64,000 nt of DNA, from assembly GCA_903821605.1 (NCBI GenBank), contig CAIJLZ010000004.1, positions 186,001 through 250,000 of the forward strand, in the 5' to 3' direction. Below, one piece after another: positions 1 to 7,727 of the stretch. Origin of the DNA: an uncultured Sphingomonadales bacterium (lineage in GTDB: Bacteria > Pseudomonadota > Alphaproteobacteria > Sphingomonadales > Sphingomonadaceae). Position 1 is the first letter of the stretch, and each line of letters starts with the position of its first letter. A program made the translations under genes and the position numbers. The notes under the pieces are model-generated. The model did no database searches and had not been told where the DNA came from. It worked only from the letters and a program-made list of their open reading frames with translations.

Positions 1-96
1 GTCCGCGACAAGCGACCACCCCACAAATACAGCGCCGAGGAATTCGGCCTGTCGAAAGACCAGATTGCCCGCGACTTTGCCTTTATGGCGGGCTGA
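1..96 (+). CDS. C-terminal tail of a gene cut by the window start; possibly a sulfotransferase-family protein
   Basis: The first 31 codons run in frame 1 to a TGA at 94-96. The peptide contains HKYSAEEFGLSKDQI and ends DFAFMAG. A tail of the form HKY-(S/T)-x-E-x-FGL followed by an amphipathic helix recalls the C-terminus of bacterial sulfotransferase-like proteins, but this rests on memory of the family and on 31 residues only. It lies 37 bases before the next start and could be the upstream gene of the same operon. Without the rest of the protein the function stays open. Confidence 0.45.
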   Translation, partial: VRDKRPPHKYSAEEFGLSKDQIARDFAFMAG

Positions 97-133
97 GTAG
101 CATTTTTCGAAACAAATTTCGGGAGAGAGAAAC

Positions 134-904
134 ATGATCCTCAAGGACAAAGTCGTCATCATCACCGGCGCTGGGCCGGGCATGGGCCAAGCCACCTGCC
201 GGGGTGCCGCCGCAGAAGGCGCCAAGGTCGTCATCTCGGCGCGCTCGGTCGACGCCATCAACGCGTTGCGGGATGAGATCGTTGCTGCGGGCGGCGAGGC
301 AATCGCCGTGCCGTGCGATGTGGCGCAGACCGATCAGTGCAATGCGCTGGCGAAGGCCGCGCTCGACCAATGGGGTCGCATCGATGGGCTGGTGAACTCG
401 GCCTATTACCACCCCGATTGGGGACCACTTGATGCCCATGCAATCGATCAGGTGCTGCAGGCGATGAACGTCAATGCGGTGGGCGCATTGCGCATGGCGC
501 AGGCTGTGATCCCCACGATGAAGGCGCAGAAATCGGGTGCCATCGTCAATGTTTCCACGCTTGCCACGCGCAAGCCGATGCCGGGCGAGGGCGGCTATGC
601 CATGGCCAAGGCCGCGCTGAACCAGATGACGCGCCAGTTGGCGGTGGAACTGACCGGCACCGGCATCCGCGTCAACACGGCGCTGATGGGCTGGATGATG
701 GGCGCGCCTTTGCGCGGCTTTATCGACGGGCTTGGCGAAGGCGGCCCCGCCTTTGAAACGCAGCGTGCGTCTGAAGTGCCGGTCGGCCATATCCCGGTGG
801 ACAAGGATTGCGCCAAGGCGGTCTATTTCCTGCTGTCTGATTATGCCAGCGAAGTGACCGGTGCCGCGCTTGACGTCAACGGCGGCGATTGGGTCGCCCC
901 GTAA
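134..904 (+). CDS. Short-chain dehydrogenase/reductase (classical SDR)
   Basis: This 256-residue protein has the classical SDR layout: a Rossmann nucleotide-binding motif TGAGPGMG near residues 11-18, an NSA in place of the usual NNAG, a serine in NVSTLATR, and the catalytic YAMAK. The C-terminus ends in the usual xDVNGG segment. The ATG at 134 follows a GGGAGAGAGA ribosome-binding site. The hydrolase gene follows after about 47 bases on the same strand, so the two may be cotranscribed. The substrate cannot be read from the sequence; in this setting an alcohol/ketone oxidoreduction on a steroid or related ring compound is likely, by inference. Confidence 0.9.
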   Translation: MILKDKVVIITGAGPGMGQATCRGAAAEGAKVVISARSVDAINALRDEIVAAGGEAIAVPCDVAQTDQCNALAKAALDQWGRIDGLVNSAYYHPDWGPLDAHAIDQVLQAMNVNAVGALRMAQAVIPTMKAQKSGAIVNVSTLATRKPMPGEGGYAMAKAALNQMTRQLAVELTGTGIRVNTALMGWMMGAPLRGFIDGLGEGGPAFETQRASEVPVGHIPVDKDCAKAVYFLLSDYASEVTGAALDVNGGDWVAP

Positions 905-951
905 CGCCGGCGCGGCGCGGCGCTATCCGCGTTGCACATAGGGAGCTAGCC

Positions 952-1986
952 ATGAAGAGCGTCATGATCCCGACCCCTGCGGGGCGGCTCCATGCACTCG
1001 AAGCAGGCGACGGCCCGCTCGTGCTGATGATCCACGGGTTTCCGGGCCTTGGCTGGTCGTGGCGGCACCAGTTGCCTGCGCTCGCCGCCGCCGGATACCG
1101 CGCCGTGGCGGTCGATAGTCTCGGTTATGGGGGCAGCGACCGCCCGGCTGCGGCCGAGGCCTATACCGCAGCGCGGATGCAGGACGCATTCCTCGGCGTG
1201 CTCGATTATTATGGCGCGGAAAGCGCCTTTATCGTCGGTCAGGATTTCGGCGCGCAATATGCGTGGAACATGGCGGTACGCAGCCCGGATCGGGTGCGCG
1301 GCCTGCTCGCCACCATCCCTTATGACTATGACCTGTGCGGGCGAGCCATGTTGGGGAGCGCACCGCGCTTGCCCGCGGGCGCGCTGGCACAGCCGACTTG
1401 CGCCTCGCCCGATCACCTGCCGAGCGAACGCTTTGCCGCGATGGGGCGTGATCACTTCGTTCATTTTCATTATTTCCAGCAAGTCGGCCCCGCGGAACAC
1501 GAATTGGCGGATCGCGTGGCCGAATATCTCCAGCGCAGTTTCCACGCTTTGTCCGCCAGTGGTGATCTCTGGGCGTGGAAGGCCCTTCCGTCGGAGGGGA
1601 CGGGGTATCTCGATGCCTTGCCCGATGCGCCGCCGCTCCCATGGTCGTGGCTGTCGCAGGCGGCGTTTGACCGCTTCGTCGAGGGCTATCACCACCCCGA
1701 TCCGATGCTGCGCTTCATCGGCGGGCTCAACTCCTATCGCACGGCAGACACCAACTGGGTGGAGGGTTTGGCTTGGGCCGATGCCGATGTCACCGTGCCA
1801 ACGCTGTTCCTGTATGGCGCAGACGATCCATCATTCGCGTTCTTTCCAGATTGGGAGCCGCGCCTGCGCCAGCGCGTACCGGGCCTGTGCGGCATCACCG
1901 TGATCGATGGCGCTGGCCATCTGGTGCAACAGGAACAGCCCAAGGCTTTCAATGCTGCGCTGATCGCGTTTCTCAACCGCCTTTGA
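952..1986 (+). CDS. Alpha/beta hydrolase, epoxide-hydrolase-like
   Basis: The 344-residue protein has the HGFPG oxyanion motif about 25 residues in, and a nucleophile elbow GQDFGAQ in which the usual serine is aspartate. This is the pattern of soluble epoxide hydrolases and haloalkane dehalogenases. An acid in GADDPS and a histidine in GAGHLVQ complete a plausible triad. The frame is open from 889, but ATG 952 is preferred: it follows AGGGAGC and begins just before the conserved N-terminal strand. The stop overlaps the end of the convergent LysR gene by 14 bases. Epoxide hydrolysis is a family-based call; the substrate is unknown. Confidence 0.85.
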   Translation: MKSVMIPTPAGRLHALEAGDGPLVLMIHGFPGLGWSWRHQLPALAAAGYRAVAVDSLGYGGSDRPAAAEAYTAARMQDAFLGVLDYYGAESAFIVGQDFGAQYAWNMAVRSPDRVRGLLATIPYDYDLCGRAMLGSAPRLPAGALAQPTCASPDHLPSERFAAMGRDHFVHFHYFQQVGPAEHELADRVAEYLQRSFHALSASGDLWAWKALPSEGTGYLDALPDAPPLPWSWLSQAAFDRFVEGYHHPDPMLRFIGGLNSYRTADTNWVEGLAWADADVTVPTLFLYGADDPSFAFFPDWEPRLRQRVPGLCGITVIDGAGHLVQQEQPKAFNAALIAFLNRL

Positions 1987-2827
1987 GTCGCGCCGACAGC
2001 CGTTCCTGCAAGAATGCGATCAGGGTCTGCATGGCCGGGCCGGGTGGGGCCTTGGCGCGGTGGAGCAGCCACAACGGGCAATCATGGCGCGGATCGGGGG
2101 GGGCCAGTTGGCGCAGACATGGCTCGGCATTGGCGGCAAAGCACCACAGCACCGCACTGCCAAATCCCGCCAGCACGGCCTGTTTTAGCTGGGGCCAGCT
2201 GTTGAAGGTGGTAAGCCCGGCTTTTGCCGCCGCTTCTCCTGCCGGATTGGCCGCCCATGGCCCACCGGGCAGGGCTGCGTCGAATTCATGGCCCCAGCCG
2301 AGTGGCGGCGTGTCGCCCTTCAGATCGCGCCGCGCATAGGGGGCTTGCGACAATAGCGCCAACTGTACGCCGGACAGGCGCAGCGGCGGCACGCGCACCA
2401 GTGCAATGGCCAGATCCGCGCGGCGGTGAGTCACCGCATCAAGCGGGTCCAGTTCGCCCAGCAGCTCGATCGGAATAGCCGGATGGGCGCGCCCGAATTC
2501 CAGCAGTTCCGGGAGAAATTCGGCCACCATGCCGGCGCTTGCCGCAATCCGGATCGGATCGCCCAGGCCGTCAGGTGCAGCGAGATCGGCCAGCATGCTC
2601 GCCACTTCATGCTCGATCGCCGTGGCGGCAGCCAACAGGCGCTGGCCGGCAGGTGTCGGTCCGGGACCACTTGGCGTTTCGTTGAACAGGGCGATGCCCA
2701 GCGATGCCTCAAGCGCGTCGATGCGCCGGCCCACTGTGGTCCGGTTGATATTCAACTGGCGCCCTGCGGCGGTATAGGATCCTGCCCGCACGGCGGCGAG
2801 GAAGACTTGAAGATCGCTCCATTCCAT
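1973..2827 (-). CDS. LysR-family transcriptional regulator
   Basis: The protein of about 284 residues begins MEWSDLQVFLAAVRAGSYTA, the typical LysR winged-helix start, with the recognition helix around NINRTTVGRRIDALE and an effector-binding domain after it. The open frame extends 24 codons upstream, but the ATG at 2827 fits the family start and lies just downstream of paired dyads at 2832-2857. The gene diverges from the SDR at 3067 and converges with the epoxide-hydrolase-like gene, so it probably controls one or both and itself. The inducer is unknown. Confidence 0.92.
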   Translation of the reverse strand: MEWSDLQVFLAAVRAGSYTAAGRQLNINRTTVGRRIDALEASLGIALFNETPSGPGPTPAGQRLLAAATAIEHEVASMLADLAAPDGLGDPIRIAASAGMVAEFLPELLEFGRAHPAIPIELLGELDPLDAVTHRRADLAIALVRVPPLRLSGVQLALLSQAPYARRDLKGDTPPLGWGHEFDAALPGGPWAANPAGEAAAKAGLTTFNSWPQLKQAVLAGFGSAVLWCFAANAEPCLRQLAPPDPRHDCPLWLLHRAKAPPGPAMQTLIAFLQERLSARLKGG

Positions 2828-2831
2828 CGTC

Positions 2832-2857
2832 GTGCATAATTGCACAAGTACTGTGCA
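2832..2857. promoter_or_regulatory. Candidate LysR operator with two overlapping dyads
   Basis: Two inverted repeats overlap here: GTGCA-TAAT-TGCAC at 2832-2845 and TGCACA-AGTAC-TGTGCA at 2841-2857. They lie 5 to 30 bases upstream of the LysR start codon and within the control region shared with the divergent SDR. LysR proteins commonly bind such T-N11-A type dyads beside their own gene. The repeats are visible directly; that they bind this LysR protein is an inference. Confidence 0.55.
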
Positions 2858-3066
2858 GTGCAAGACACTTCGCAAAACATCATCAGAATGCGTAAACAAA
2901 ATCTAATTGCGCTGCGTTCTGCGAGAAAGGTAGCGCGTCATCAGAGGGGGGGAAAGGCCGTGGCATCCGTGAGGCCCGCACCTCTTCTTGGCGCGCCACC
3001 TATGGTTCCCACGGGAAACATGCCAACCGTGCAGGCGCTGCAAGAACAAATATAGGGAGAATTCTG

Positions 3067-3834
3067 ATGGCAACTTTTCCGGCAGGCTGCACCCTGCTGT
3101 TCGGCGGTAGCGGCGGCATCGGCCAGGGCGTAGCCCGGACCTTCGCCGAACAGGGCAGCGATATTGCAGTCGTCTATCGCAGCAAGCGCAGCGTGGCTGA
3201 CGCCGTGGCCGATCATGCGCGGGCGCAAGGGCGCAAGGCCAGCGTTCACGCTGCCGATGTGACCGATGCTGCGCAAGTGCAGGCGGTGGTCGATGCCGCG
3301 ATTGCCGAACATGGCCGTGTCCATTCGATGGTTTGGGCCGCCGGGCCACTGGTCAATCAGCGCTATCTGGCCGACACGCCGATGGAGGAATGGCGTCATG
3401 CCTTCGACGTCGAAGTGCACGGCTTTTTTGCGGCGACTCAGGCACTGATCCCGCACATGCGCCAGCAGGGCGGCGGCAGCTTCGTCACGCTGGGATCGGC
3501 CGGGCATGATTGGTGGCCCGCACGCGATGGTTTATCAGTGGCGGTCAAAGCCGCCAACGAGCAGCTTGTAAAGGGCATCGCCAAGGAAGAAGGCAAGGCC
3601 AATATTCGCGCCAATTCGGTGCTGGTGGGCGTGATCGACGCCGGGCAGTTGCATGAACTCACCCGGCAGGGCCAGCTCGATGAAGCCTGGGTGACCGAAA
3701 CCCACAAACTATTGTGCCTGAAGCGCTGGGGCAGCGACGCCGAAATTGGCCATGCCTGCGTCTATTTTGCCAGCAACGAGGGTGGCTATACCACTGGGCA
3801 GTCGATTTCGGTTTCGGGGGGATTTGGGGTTTGA
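3067..3834 (+). CDS. SDR-fold protein lacking the catalytic tyrosine
   Basis: The 255-residue protein carries a Rossmann motif GGSGGIG and an SDR C-terminus (TGQSISVSGG). At the active site the sequence reads GSAGHDWWPARDGLSVAVK: the serine 13 residues upstream and the lysine are kept, but the position of the catalytic tyrosine (YxxxK) is serine. It may be an atypical reductase or a non-catalytic SDR. RBS AGGGAGA precedes ATG 3067. The last codons overlap the TTG start of the next SDR, which suggests the two are made together and could form a heteromer. Divergent from the LysR gene. Confidence 0.85.
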   Translation: MATFPAGCTLLFGGSGGIGQGVARTFAEQGSDIAVVYRSKRSVADAVADHARAQGRKASVHAADVTDAAQVQAVVDAAIAEHGRVHSMVWAAGPLVNQRYLADTPMEEWRHAFDVEVHGFFAATQALIPHMRQQGGGSFVTLGSAGHDWWPARDGLSVAVKAANEQLVKGIAKEEGKANIRANSVLVGVIDAGQLHELTRQGQLDEAWVTETHKLLCLKRWGSDAEIGHACVYFASNEGGYTTGQSISVSGGFGV

Positions 3835-4694
3835 GCAGCACCACACGCAAAGTTGCCGTGGTCACCGGCGCCAGCCGGGGTGCCGGGCGCGGTATTGCAC
3901 GCGCACTGGGGGAACAGGGATTTCGCGTCTATGTGACGGGCCGCACGCTCACCGAAGGCGATGCGGATTTGCCGGGCACGATCGGCTCCGCTGCCCAAGC
4001 GGTGACTGACGCCGGTGGCGAAGGAATCGCGGTGCGGGTCGATCATGGCAATGCGGATGAAATCGCCGCGCTATTTGCGCAAGTGGAGCGCGAGAGCGGG
4101 CGGCTCGACATCCTCGTCAACAATGCCACCGCCTTGCACGATGATCTGGTAAAGCCCGGCCCGTTCTGGGAAAAATCGTCTGATCTGGTGGGCATTCTCG
4201 ATGTCGGCTTGCGCTCGAATTACCTCGCTTCGTGGCATGCTGCACCGATCATGGTGAAGCAGAAATCGGGCCTGATCGTGTTCACCTCCTCATTCGGATC
4301 GGTCTGCTACATGCATGGCGCAGCCTATGGCGCGCAAAAGGCGGGCGTGGATAAATTCGCCGCCGACATGGGCGTCGATTTTCGCGGCACCGGCGTGGCG
4401 GCCGTCTCGCTGTGGATGGGGCCGCTGCTGACCGAACGCAGCGCGCGCACGCGCGAGGAGCATCCCGAGCAATATGAGCAGGTCATGGCCAATGCTGAAA
4501 CGCCTGAATTCAATGGCCGGGTGATTTATGCCTTGTCGCAGGATCCGGACCTTGCCGAACTGAACGGCAAGACGGTGATCACGGCTGAAATGGCTGAAAA
4601 ATATGGCATAACCGAAGACGAGGGGCGACGGCCTCCATCCTGGCGCGCCATGCTGGGTGACCCGCGCGAGGCGCATCCGGCGATCATCGCCTGA
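3831..4694 (+). CDS. SDR of the DHRS1-like group
   Basis: The protein of about 287 residues resembles DHRS1-type SDRs: VAVVTGASRGAGRGIARAL at the start, NNAT, SS in FTSSFGS and YGAQK. A long open frame runs from 3714, but its first 39 codons overlap the previous gene and have no SDR character. The likely start is TTG 3831, which overlaps the previous stop as TTGA, with a G-rich stretch upstream as ribosome-binding site. This implies translational coupling to the tyrosine-less SDR. The substrate is unknown. A strong hairpin follows at 4715-4769. Confidence 0.85.
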   Translation: MSSTTRKVAVVTGASRGAGRGIARALGEQGFRVYVTGRTLTEGDADLPGTIGSAAQAVTDAGGEGIAVRVDHGNADEIAALFAQVERESGRLDILVNNATALHDDLVKPGPFWEKSSDLVGILDVGLRSNYLASWHAAPIMVKQKSGLIVFTSSFGSVCYMHGAAYGAQKAGVDKFAADMGVDFRGTGVAAVSLWMGPLLTERSARTREEHPEQYEQVMANAETPEFNGRVIYALSQDPDLAELNGKTVITAEMAEKYGITEDEGRRPPSWRAMLGDPREAHPAIIA

Positions 4695-4714
4695 TATTTG
4701 ACGGTTGCAGAAAT

Positions 4715-4769
4715 ATTGCGGTTGGTTGGCGTTTTCGCTGAGATCAAGATCACGCCAACCAGCCGCAAT
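4715..4769 (+). terminator. Long hairpin after the DHRS1-like gene, probable terminator
   Basis: An 18-base arm at 4715-4732 pairs with 4752-4769 with one G-T wobble and a 19-base spacer. The right arm runs into a T-rich stretch (TTTATTT). The position 20 bases after a stop codon fits transcription termination. The long loop is less typical of an intrinsic terminator. Confidence 0.5.
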
Positions 4770-4771
4770 TT

Positions 4772-4885
4772 ATTTCACAGCGGCTGGGCCGCGTTCAGAT
4801 GGAAACGGCGGGCCGATCAACTCCCATTCCACATCCGACAAACGCCCACGGCCCGCCGCGCATCGGGGTTGCGATGCTGTGAAAT
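4772..4885. repeat. Intergenic element with nested inverted repeats
   Basis: Within the 379-base gap 4695-5073 there is a second structured block. Outer 10-base arms ATTTCACAGC (4772-4781) and GCTGTGAAAT (4876-4885) enclose inner perfect 10-base arms CGGCGGGCCG (4806-4815) and CGGCCCGCCG (4849-4858), and a small hairpin GCATCG/CGATGC lies at 4860-4877. No convincing open frame covers it. It may be a mobile palindromic element, an RNA leader or an operator array; the sequence alone does not decide. From 4886 to 5073 only the upstream region and a GAGAGGA ribosome-binding site of the next gene are seen. Confidence 0.5.
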
Positions 4886-5073
4886 CTTGACCATCTTGCT
4901 ACGCAGATAGGTCCAGCAGCAACGGGTAGTGCGCGGGATTCGTATTTCGATTTGCTCATGGCTGCGAAAAGAATTTGGGCGAGGCCTGTTTCCACGCTTT
5001 CGGCGCATGGCCGAATGCTGCTAGGCTGCGGCCACGCGAACATGACGGATAGAGATGAGAGGACAAGAATTCG

Positions 5074-5856
5074 ATGGGTAATAGACTTGCAGGTAAGGTC
5101 GCGATCATCACCGGCGGCGCACGCGGCATGGGCGCGGCAACCAGCCGCCTGTTCGTCGCGGAAGGCGCCAAGGTCGCCATTGCCGACATGCTGGACGCCG
5201 AAGGCGCGGCGCTTGCCGCCGAACTGGGCGAAAACGCACGCTTCTGGAAGCATGATGTGACCAGCGAGGCCGCTTGGGCAACGCTGGTGGGCGACGTGGA
5301 AGTGGCATTTGGCGGCGTGGATGTGCTGGTCAACAACGCCGGGATCATCATTTTCAAGAGCCTGTTGGACACCAGTGCCGAGGACTATAAGCGCGTCCTC
5401 GACGTCAACCTTGTCGGTGAATTCCTCGGCATCAAGGCGGTCGCGCCGGGTATGATCGCACGTGGCAAGGGGTCGATCATCAACATTTCGTCGGTCGATG
5501 GCATGAAGGGCGCAAACTGTCTGGCCGCCTATGCCTCGTCCAAATGGGGCGTGCGCGGGCTGACCAAGGTGGCCGCGATGGAACTGGGCCACAAGGGCGT
5601 GCGGGTGAACTCGGTGCATCCGGGCGGGGTGGACACGATCATGAGCAACCATAGCGGCGTGCCGCGCGAACAGTTGAACGGCAATTATGCCAATGTGCCG
5701 TTGCAACGCATCGGCGGGCCAGAAGAAGTGGCCGCCGCCAGCCTGTTCCTCGCCAGCGATGACGCATCCTATATCCACGGCACCGAAGTGGTGGTCGATG
5801 GCGGCATGACTACAGGCGTCTATTACAGCGGCTTCCCCGGCTCACCGGGGTTCTGA
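5074..5856 (+). CDS. SDR resembling 3-alpha/20-beta-hydroxysteroid dehydrogenases
   Basis: The 260-residue enzyme begins with LAGKVAIITGGARGMGAA and has NNAG, an active-site serine in NISSVDG and YASSK, with all catalytic residues present. The order and wording of motifs are close to the 3(20)-hydroxysteroid dehydrogenase/FabG3 group known from actinomycetes and sphingomonads. A role in oxidising a steroid hydroxyl is therefore plausible but not proven. It appears to stand alone: hairpins lie upstream and a GC-rich convergent hairpin follows at 5929-5970. Confidence 0.9.
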   Translation: MGNRLAGKVAIITGGARGMGAATSRLFVAEGAKVAIADMLDAEGAALAAELGENARFWKHDVTSEAAWATLVGDVEVAFGGVDVLVNNAGIIIFKSLLDTSAEDYKRVLDVNLVGEFLGIKAVAPGMIARGKGSIINISSVDGMKGANCLAAYASSKWGVRGLTKVAAMELGHKGVRVNSVHPGGVDTIMSNHSGVPREQLNGNYANVPLQRIGGPEEVAAASLFLASDDASYIHGTEVVVDGGMTTGVYYSGFPGSPGF

Positions 5857-5928
5857 GCCGAGCGGGCGCGCGTGGCGCGATCCGCCTCACCATGACCGCA
5901 GGGCAGGGCCATGATCCAGCCATGCCAT

Positions 5929-5970
5929 CCCGATCCGGGCCGGAGGACTGATCCTCCCGGCCGGATCGGG
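5929..5970. terminator. GC-rich hairpin between convergent genes
   Basis: Arms at 5929-5947 and 5952-5970 pair at 17 of 19 positions around a 4-base loop. It sits between the convergent SDR genes ending at 5856 and 5989. There is no clear T tract, so it may act as a bidirectional terminator or an RNA-stabilising stem. Confidence 0.5.
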
Positions 5971-5988
5971 CTAGGGTTGGGGTCAGGG

Positions 5989-6738
5989 TCAGAAGGTGCG
6001 GACCTGACCCCCGTCGACCATCAGCGTCTGCCCGGTCACATAGGCTGCAAGGCTGCTCGCAAGAAATACGGCCGAGGCACCGATGTCGGTTTCAGGATCG
6101 CCGATGCGGCGCAGCGGAACCTTGCTGATTTGGCCATCATAGGCTTCGGGAAAATGCTTGCGCCAATTCTCGACACCCGGCGACAGCGCAAAGGGGCAGA
6201 TCATGTTCACGCGCACCCCATGTTCGCCCCATTCGACGGCAGCGGTCTTGGATAGCGAGCGGATCGCCTCTTTCGCAGCGCCATAGGATGCTTGCGTCGG
6301 CATCCCCTGAATGCCCGCACCGCTGCCGAAGTTGATGACGCAACCGCGTGTTTCCACCAGATGCGGGAAGGCCGCCTTCATCAACAGGAAGGTCGGCCAG
6401 AAACCGGTATCGAAGGCGATGTTCATCGCCTCGATCGAGGTGTCGACGAGCGGCAATTGGACCGAGGCCTGCGCCGCGTTGACCAATATGTCCAGTCGTC
6501 CGAACAATTGTACCGCATGATCGACGATACCGGGCAGGGCATCGCGATTGGCAAGATCGACGGGCATGAAATGCACCGGGCCGAAGGCGGCGAGTTCTGC
6601 GGCGGTGGCTTCACCTAGTTCGACTTCGCGATCGACGATCAGCACGCTGGCGCCTGCCTTGACGAAGGCGGTGGCGACGCCCTTGGCTACACCACGCGCG
6701 GCACCGGTCACGATGGCGGTTTTGTCTTTGAGCAACAT
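5989..6738 (-). CDS. Short-chain dehydrogenase/reductase
   Basis: The 249-residue SDR begins MLLKDKTAIVTGAARGVAKG. It has NAAQ instead of NNAG, serine in NFGSGAG, and YGAAK, followed by a normal C-terminal TGQTLMVDGG. The open frame extends about 200 codons upstream, but that part is antisense to the divergent SDR at 6887 and lacks conserved features, so ATG at 6738 is chosen. The gene shares a 148-base control region with two dyads with the SDR at 6887. Specificity is unknown. Confidence 0.9.
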   Translation of the reverse strand: MLLKDKTAIVTGAARGVAKGVATAFVKAGASVLIVDREVELGEATAAELAAFGPVHFMPVDLANRDALPGIVDHAVQLFGRLDILVNAAQASVQLPLVDTSIEAMNIAFDTGFWPTFLLMKAAFPHLVETRGCVINFGSGAGIQGMPTQASYGAAKEAIRSLSKTAAVEWGEHGVRVNMICPFALSPGVENWRKHFPEAYDGQISKVPLRRIGDPETDIGASAVFLASSLAAYVTGQTLMVDGGQVRTF

Positions 6739-6794
6739 ATCCCGAAATCCTCGTATTTTTGACATTTGCGTTATCAAATTTCCTATCGACCTTC

Positions 6795-6855
6795 CTATTT
6801 CATCGTAATATGGATTTGAAATAGAAAATATGCGGAATCTATCAGATCCCTGATA
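6795..6855. promoter_or_regulatory. Two dyads in the control region between divergent SDR genes
   Basis: A perfect 8-base inverted repeat CTATTTCA (6795-6802) / TGAAATAG (6817-6824) with a 14-base spacer is followed by TATCAG-ATCC-CTGATA (6840-6855). Both lie between the starts at 6738 (minus) and 6887 (plus). They look like operators for a dimeric regulator. Which regulator binds is not visible; no regulator gene is adjacent. Confidence 0.5.
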
Positions 6856-6886
6856 ACGCTTCATCCGCCATGCGAGGGAAACCCTG

Positions 6887-7663
6887 ATGACTGAACTTAC
6901 CCCCCAACTCGGCGCGCCCGGCACGGCTGTTGTGATTACCGGCGGCGCATCGGGCATTGGCCTGTCTACGGCACAAGCGCTGGCGGCGGTGGGGCGGCCC
7001 GTGGCCTTGTGGGATATCAATGCCGATGGCGCAAAGGCTGCCGCCGCCGCGATTGCCGCGCAATATGGCGTGGCCGCGATCGGGCAAGGCTTGGACTTGC
7101 GTGATCCGCAGGCGGTGGCGCCCGCCGCGTTGGCAACGCGCGCGGCGCTGGGGCCGGTGGGCGGCATCGTCCATGCGGCGGGCACGGCGGTACAGACCGG
7201 GATCGAGGGCGTGACGCCCGAGAATTTCGACGCGGGCATGGGGCTGCATGTGCGTGCGCTGATCTTGTTGACCCAGGCGTTCTTGGAAGATTTGAAGGCC
7301 AATCCGGGTAGCGCGATCGTGGCCGTCGCGTCGATCAACGCGTGGTTCGGCTCGGCCATGATCCCGATCTACACGGCGGCCAAGGGGGCGGTGATATCGC
7401 TGGTGCGGTCGATGGCGGACGAGCTTTCGCTGTCTGGCGTGCGCATCAATGCCGTCAGCCCGGGGATGATCGACACGCCGATCCTCGGCGAAATGCGTGA
7501 TAGCATGAAGCAGCTTTACGGGCCGCGCATCTTCTTGGGCCGGTTCGGCGAGCCGGACGAACTCGCGCGCACCATCCGCTTCCTGCTGTCGAATGAGGCC
7601 AGCTATATCACCGCGACCGAGATCGTGGTTGATGGCGGGATCCGGCATTCGCAGCGTCCTTGA
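6887..7663 (+). CDS. Short-chain dehydrogenase/reductase
   Basis: The 258-residue SDR has TGGASGIG near residues 18-25, HAAG in the NNAG position, an active-site serine in VASINAW and YTAAK, and ends with a VDGG segment. The start at ATG 6887 follows GAGGGAAACC. It is followed after 64 bases by another SDR on the same strand, which suggests an operon of two. The glycine-rich motif and downstream region are consistent with NAD-dependent dehydrogenases, but cofactor and substrate are not certain. Confidence 0.9.
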   Translation: MTELTPQLGAPGTAVVITGGASGIGLSTAQALAAVGRPVALWDINADGAKAAAAAIAAQYGVAAIGQGLDLRDPQAVAPAALATRAALGPVGGIVHAAGTAVQTGIEGVTPENFDAGMGLHVRALILLTQAFLEDLKANPGSAIVAVASINAWFGSAMIPIYTAAKGAVISLVRSMADELSLSGVRINAVSPGMIDTPILGEMRDSMKQLYGPRIFLGRFGEPDELARTIRFLLSNEASYITATEIVVDGGIRHSQRP

Positions 7664-7727
7664 ACGGAATAAAGTGAACTGAGCGGCGGGGTAAATCCCG
7701 TACCGAGACGGATTGAGGGAGACAGAC

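Noticed and set aside
3714-3830. N-terminal extension of the DHRS1-like SDR
   Set aside because: It overlaps the previous gene in another frame; the TTG at 3831 overlaps its stop and starts the fold.
6739-7359. N-terminal extension of the SDR that ends at 5989
   Set aside because: The extra 207 residues are antisense to the SDR at 6887 and lack conserved wording; ATG 6738 starts the Rossmann fold.
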